Source: Acholeplasmataceae bacterium UBA5769 (GTDB lineage: Bacteria; Bacillota_I; Bacilli_A; Acholeplasmatales; Acholeplasmataceae). From it: 17,606 bases of DNA. The position numbers were made by a program, and so were the translations under genes. The stretch lies in the NCBI GenBank assembly GCA_002418725.1, contig DIER01000007.1, forward strand, positions 1-17,606, in the 5' to 3' direction. Under the pieces are notes generated by a model, which had not been told where the DNA came from, ran no database searches, and worked only from the letters and a program-made list of their open reading frames with translations. Positions 14,043 through 17,606 of this stretch are shown here, piece by piece (position 1 is the stretch's first letter; each line of letters starts with the position of its first letter).

Positions 14043-15909
14043 TTGAATCACCTATTTTCTTAACGACGTGTCGTAAGTATTCTCTTAGTTCAATATCTTC
14101 ACAATAGACATAACAACCTTTTTGTCCTCTAGACAATAACGTTTTATATGTGTTTCGTATGATACGATCTGCTAATTTAAAATTCTTTGTAGTTTTAATA
14201 CCTTTTAAACTGGCATCTGTTTTAGCTCTTTTAGTAAAGTCTGTCAGCACTTTGCCATCTCGATAAACCATATCTTTACCAATAATGATGCCAACATAAT
14301 CAAACTCGAGTCCTTGTGATGTATGAATACACCCAACTTGATCAAAAGAGTCTTCATCGATTGCCCATGTATTTGTTGTACTAAAATTCCATTTTGCCTT
14401 AAAATTGTTTTCTAATTCAATATCATAAACATCTGGTTTTCCATTGTTCTTTGTAATCCATTCATAACAATATCCAGCAATCATTCGTGATTTATTAAAG
14501 ACAAGATTTTTAGCACGTAAATCTTCTCGCATTTGAACTGGATCATCATAGACTCTAAAATCATATTCCATTTCGAATCCCTCTGTATTTGCGGTCTCAC
14601 GAACACCTAATACATGATCTAAAAATGCAATATAACCATCACTACCATTGCATCTAAACTGAGATGTCAGTTTAAAATCATCACCTTGAAATACTTTGCT
14701 GCCTAGCAAATTCGCTTGTTTCTTTATTTCATTAATTGATCCAAAATCCTTGGTTGTCACAATTTGATCTTCATCAATAAAAAACACACTTACTTTAGAA
14801 GCGTTAATAATCTCCTTGATCTGATTTTCACCTTTATTGCTAAATAAACCGGATTTTTCGTTTACACGATGGGCTTCATCAACAATCAAGCAATCGAACC
14901 TATTCGATTCAACTTCATAATATGAACCAGAACCTTTAAAAAGATTCTTTACATAGTTTAATTTGAAATTTCCTTGTTTCATTTTTTCAAAATACACATT
15001 GCGAGGTGCAGAGTTTTTAGAAACATAGTTCACAAGATATCCTTTAAATTCTGCAAGTAAATTAATGGCAATCACACTTTTACCTGTTCCTGGTCCACCT
15101 TCAACAACAATAGTATATTTTTCGTTATTCTTGATAGCATTTTCCACTAACTTCTTGATTGTAGAAAAAACAACTTTTTGTTCATCAATCATAAAGAACT
15201 CTTTGTTACCTTTAATCATCGAAACCAATGAATCCTGAAGTACCTTTGAAGGTCTTATCTTCCCGTGTTCAATCTGATATAAAATCTTTCCTTGATCGGA
15301 CTTCTTTACATGTTGACTAATGAATTCTCTTAGTTTCTTGACATCTCTTTTTAAATACATAGGAGATAACTTTATAATATCCTGATATAAATGATTATCA
15401 ATTTCATGTCTATACTCTTCACTGTAGTTATGTAAGTAACAACATGGATGAAGTTCAATTTTCTCTTTTTGAACATATTCATTGTAGTGTTCAATGGTTT
15501 TCGCATATGAATACGCTTGATATGAAGGATGGGTGACAGCGCGATTTGTGCCCGCTAAAAAAGTGGTGACCAAGTCTTCTCTACTTGTCTTTTTCGCTGA
15601 TTCCCATTGTTTGAGTTCAATAATGACAACATGCTTTTCATCTTCATCATTTTTACCAGAAACAATAAAATCCACTCTTTTCGAAGTGGCAGGTATTTGA
15701 TATTCAATGGCTACATGGAGTTCTTGGTTTATCTCTTCACAGTTAAGTACATTTTTCATGTACAGTAAAGAACTATCCCATGACTTAAACTCAGATGGGT
15801 TATTGTTGATGATATTTCTTTTCTCAAGTTCATACTTAACTTTTTCAGCGATAATGCCATCATCTACATCGTGATTAAAGTTTCTTATTGTATTTGTATA
15901 AACAATCAA
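14026..15909 (-). CDS. DUF2075-type helicase with N-terminal PD-(D/E)XK-like nuclease
   Basis: A 627-aa protein of the DUF2075 (Schlafen-helicase-like, superfamily 1) group. Residues about 60-105 carry a PD-(D/E)XK-like nuclease signature: RVDFIVSG (D80) and VVIIELKQW (E98-x-K100). The ATPase core has Walker A EGGPGTGKS (270-278), Walker B LIVDEAHR (341-348), a sensor stretch FFIDEDQIV (376-384), LTSQFRCNG (414-422), motif V CIHTSQGLEFDYVG (527-540) and LLSRGQKG (591-598). The start is TTG at 15907-15909, behind AAGGGG (15919-15924) at 9 nt. MIVYTNTIRNF matches the typical DUF2075 opening, and no ATG lies nearby. It is the first gene of the coupled trio, with an extended -10 promoter upstream. 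Probably a DNA-acting nuclease-helicase. Confidence 0.9.
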   Translation of the reverse strand: MIVYTNTIRNFNHDVDDGIIAEKVKYELEKRNIINNNPSEFKSWDSSLLYMKNVLNCEEINQELHVAIEYQIPATSKRVDFIVSGKNDEDEKHVVIIELKQWESAKKTSREDLVTTFLAGTNRAVTHPSYQAYSYAKTIEHYNEYVQKEKIELHPCCYLHNYSEEYRHEIDNHLYQDIIKLSPMYLKRDVKKLREFISQHVKKSDQGKILYQIEHGKIRPSKVLQDSLVSMIKGNKEFFMIDEQKVVFSTIKKLVENAIKNNEKYTIVVEGGPGTGKSVIAINLLAEFKGYLVNYVSKNSAPRNVYFEKMKQGNFKLNYVKNLFKGSGSYYEVESNRFDCLIVDEAHRVNEKSGLFSNKGENQIKEIINASKVSVFFIDEDQIVTTKDFGSINEIKKQANLLGSKVFQGDDFKLTSQFRCNGSDGYIAFLDHVLGVRETANTEGFEMEYDFRVYDDPVQMREDLRAKNLVFNKSRMIAGYCYEWITKNNGKPDVYDIELENNFKAKWNFSTTNTWAIDEDSFDQVGCIHTSQGLEFDYVGIIIGKDMVYRDGKVLTDFTKRAKTDASLKGIKTTKNFKLADRIIRNTYKTLLSRGQKGCYVYCEDIELREYLRHVVKKIGDSNERSH

Positions 15910-15943
15910 TTTCTTTATCCCCTTAGACCGTGATTTTACACTA

Positions 15944-15952
15944 ATTATAGCA
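15944..15952 (-). promoter_or_regulatory. Extended -10 promoter of the DUF2075-MazG-helicase operon
   Basis: The minus strand reads TGC-TATAAT in the context TGTGCTATAATTAG. No good -35 lies at 17 bp. The start would be about 15937, giving a leader of roughly 28 nt to the TTG start. The same TGTGCTATA core occurs in front of the DUF2130 gene. Confidence 0.6.
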
Positions 15953-16060
15953 CACCTTATTAAAAAAGATAATTCCCTTCAGATCAGCAGTGATAATTAA
16001 CTTTACCCGAAAACATCCTCTATCAATCAAAAGTCGCAAAACTCAACTTTCTTTTAAAAA

Positions 16061-16085
16061 AAGTAGATCAATCAATGATCTACTT
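16061..16085 (-). terminator. Intrinsic terminator of the DUF2130 gene
   Basis: AAGTAGATC (16061-16069), a 7-nt loop and GATCTACTT (16077-16085) form a perfect 9-bp stem. On the minus strand the stem runs into a T tract (16056-16062). It lies 37 nt beyond the DUF2130 stop, which separates that gene from the helicase operon downstream. Confidence 0.88.
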
Positions 16086-16122
16086 GAACAAATTTATCTC
16101 TATTGAACTCAATAATCTGAAT

Positions 16123-17409
16123 CTAGTTTAATTCATCAAACTTCTTTTTCATGGTTGGATTATCCTTAACAAGTTTTTTCACGGTTAAGTCATCAGCTTT
16201 GTTATTGGCTAATCTTAAATTATTCTCACTTGATAGTAGGGCATCTTTCGTTTTTTGTAAATGGGTTATGGTTTTGTCTATTTCTTCGATAGCAATTTTA
16301 AATTTATCACTTGCAAGTTTATAATTTCTTGCAAAACCCACCTTAAACTCATCAAGTTCTTCTTCAAATCTAGTCACATCAATGTTTTGTTGTTTCATCA
16401 ATTGAGCTTCTTGTTTATATTTCAATGCATTTAATGAAGCATTTCTTAATAAGGATATAATGGGGAGGAAAAACTGAGGACGGACAACAAACATTTTAGG
16501 GTACTGATACGACACATCTGTAATACCGACATTATAAAGTTCACTATCCGATTCCAACAAGGAAACAAGTACGGCATACTCACATTTCTTTTCGTTTCTA
16601 TCTTTATCAAGTTCTTTAAAAAATGATTCGTTTTTCTTTTTAGTTGCTGTTTCGTCGCCTTCATTTTTCATTTCAAACATGATAGAAATGATTTCAATAC
16701 CTTGATTATCAAATTCTCTGTAGATAAAATCTCCTTTAGAACCACTTCGTGCATCATTATCTTTTTCAAACGTTGCATTTGGAAAGGCAGTCATTCTCAT
16801 GCGATTAAACAAGATCTCACAATGTTGTTCGAGTGTTTCACCTAACATTTTTGTGGATTGTTTAAGTTTGAAATCTTTATACCTCTCGATTTCATCTTCT
16901 TTAATTCTTAATTGAATTTGGTAATTTTCTTTTAATGACTGTTTTTCTAATTCTGTTTGTTTTCTTTCAAGTTCCATTTTAGTCGTGAGTTCCATCATTT
17001 GCTTTTCTTTTAGGGCTAACTCTTGTTGAACTTTTAATTCTGCTTCTTTTTCAAAGAGTTGAAGTCTAGATTGCATGCTCTGTAATTCTTTATCTTTTTG
17101 ATTCACTTCTTCTTTGAGCTTACTTTCAACATTCTTTTTTTCAATCTCTTTTTTTTGATCTAGTGATTGTATTTTTTGATTAAGTTCTAATATTTCTCTA
17201 TCTTTTTGTGATATCTCTTCTTTAAGTTTTTGTTTATATTTTATCTGCTCATTCTCTAAATCCTTTTGTTGTAACGCTTTGATTTGTTCTAGTTTTTCAT
17301 GAACTTCGGTGTTAAATGCGTCATTTCTTACTTGACTTAATATTTCCGCATAACTTGATTGATCAACTGTAAATACTTCCCCACAATGTGGACATTTAAT
17401 TTGACTCAT
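16123..17409 (-). CDS. DUF2130 protein: zinc-knuckle, long coiled coil, nuclease-like core
   Basis: A 428-aa DUF2130-family protein. It begins with a CPHCG knuckle (residues 6-10) and then a long charged coiled coil (about 32-190). The conserved globular DUF2130 core (about 191-340) has a PD-(D/E)XK-like arrangement: SGSKGDFIY with D227, and MFEMKNE with E246-x-K248. A second coiled coil covers 345-400. Family function is not established; the nuclease-like residues suggest DNA processing. I chose ATG 17407-17409, with GGAGGG (17413-17418) just upstream. A 41-codon upstream extension would cross the promoter and lacks an RBS. Two copies of an LKEE(I/V)xQKDxE unit (from residues 62 and 98) show a local duplication in the coil. 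It has its own promoter and terminator, so it forms a separate unit beside the helicase operon. Confidence 0.92.
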   Translation of the reverse strand: MSQIKCPHCGEVFTVDQSSYAEILSQVRNDAFNTEVHEKLEQIKALQQKDLENEQIKYKQKLKEEISQKDREILELNQKIQSLDQKKEIEKKNVESKLKEEVNQKDKELQSMQSRLQLFEKEAELKVQQELALKEKQMMELTTKMELERKQTELEKQSLKENYQIQLRIKEDEIERYKDFKLKQSTKMLGETLEQHCEILFNRMRMTAFPNATFEKDNDARSGSKGDFIYREFDNQGIEIISIMFEMKNEGDETATKKKNESFFKELDKDRNEKKCEYAVLVSLLESDSELYNVGITDVSYQYPKMFVVRPQFFLPIISLLRNASLNALKYKQEAQLMKQQNIDVTRFEEELDEFKVGFARNYKLASDKFKIAIEEIDKTITHLQKTKDALLSSENNLRLANNKADDLTVKKLVKDNPTMKKKFDELN

Positions 17410-17606
17410 GTTCCCTCCATAATCGTTATTCTTTATAAACAGTATAGCACATACTACAAATCGATGCTTAACGTCAATAAATCTTTTTATCATTAGGAAC
17501 AAGAAGCTCCTAAGACAACTATCAATACTCAATCCTACTCTATGTTTATCCGCATTATGTTCATCGCTTATGCGGAAAAAGAATCACATCAGATATCGAC
17601 CAATAC
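17410..17606. other. Right-edge intergenic region with small inverted repeats
   Basis: Beyond the DUF2130 promoter I see no supported gene. Two short inverted repeats are present: TTAGGA (17493-17498) with TCCTAA (17508-17513), and CCGCAT (17550-17555) with ATGCGG (17570-17575). A plus-strand frame from ATG 17542 is open to the edge (about 21 codons), but has no RBS. A minus-strand frame entering from the edge stops at 17561-17563 after about 14 codons. Either could be a gene cut by the window, and neither is convincing. Confidence 0.4.
17441..17449 (-). promoter_or_regulatory. Extended -10 promoter of the DUF2130 gene
   Basis: The minus strand reads TGC-TATACT in the context TATGTGCTATACTG. 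No convincing -35 lies at 16-18 bp; a TTGACG at 17472-17477 is 25 bp away, too far for a normal pair. The start would be about 17434, giving a leader of roughly 25 nt to the ATG at 17409. Confidence 0.55.

Noticed and set aside
17410..17532. 41-residue N-terminal extension of the DUF2130 protein
   Set aside because: It crosses the extended -10 box, has no RBS and is unlike the CPHCG-proximal start expected for the family. GGAGGG sits just before ATG 17407-17409.
1..17606. CRISPR arrays, insertion sequences, attachment sites or integrases
   Set aside because: No regularly spaced repeats, transposase or integrase motifs, or long terminal repeats were seen. Mobility of the helicase block is therefore not supported by the sequence alone.

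Overview
The window looks like a chromosomal segment of a low-GC, wall-less or Firmicute-related bacterium. Acholeplasma and its relatives (Acholeplasmataceae) are my best guess, by inference only. TGA serves as a true stop in many genes (for example the ATGA overlaps at 2118-2121 and 2651-2654) and Trp is encoded by TGG. This rules out the Mycoplasma/Spiroplasma code. Shine-Dalgarno sequences and sigma-A type promoters are strong.

Left part (1-4242): the edge cuts a minus-strand membrane protein. Next comes a divergent regulatory locus. Minus strand: a multi-pass membrane protein followed by a GNAT acetyltransferase. Plus strand: a TetR-family regulator, a RimJ/L-type GNAT, a four-helix membrane protein and a beta-lactamase-fold serine hydrolase, joined by ATGA overlaps. 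The two arms leave from one 125-bp intergenic region in which two near-consensus promoters share a symmetric -10 (ATTATAAT). Palindromes that could bind the TetR protein overlap them.

Middle (4243-9324): a groES-groEL operon on the minus strand, with a strong promoter and a degenerate CIRCE operator, faces the serine-hydrolase operon across a shared hairpin terminator. After a gene-free stretch with two hairpins come a small membrane protein and a 571-aa Sel1-repeat protein (minus strand). A divergent gene of unknown function (plus strand) ends at a bidirectional terminator.

Right part (9352-17409, all minus strand): a block of DNA-transaction genes. Read in the direction of transcription they are a DUF2130 coiled-coil protein with a nuclease-like core (own promoter and terminator), a DUF2075 helicase with an N-terminal PD-(D/E)XK-like nuclease, a MazG-type nucleotide pyrophosphohydrolase, a 1017-aa superfamily 1 helicase with a C-terminal Vsr/DUF2726-like nuclease domain, a four-cysteine uracil-DNA-glycosylase-superfamily protein, and a 190-aa unknown. 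The helicase-MazG-helicase trio is translationally coupled (17-bp overlap, then an RBS embedded in a stop codon). Two nuclease-helicases, a nucleotide-pool enzyme and a base-excision-like enzyme together suggest a DNA repair or phage-defence module. This is the most interesting part of the window, but its function is inferred, not shown. I saw no rRNA, tRNA, CRISPR array, insertion sequence or transposase.
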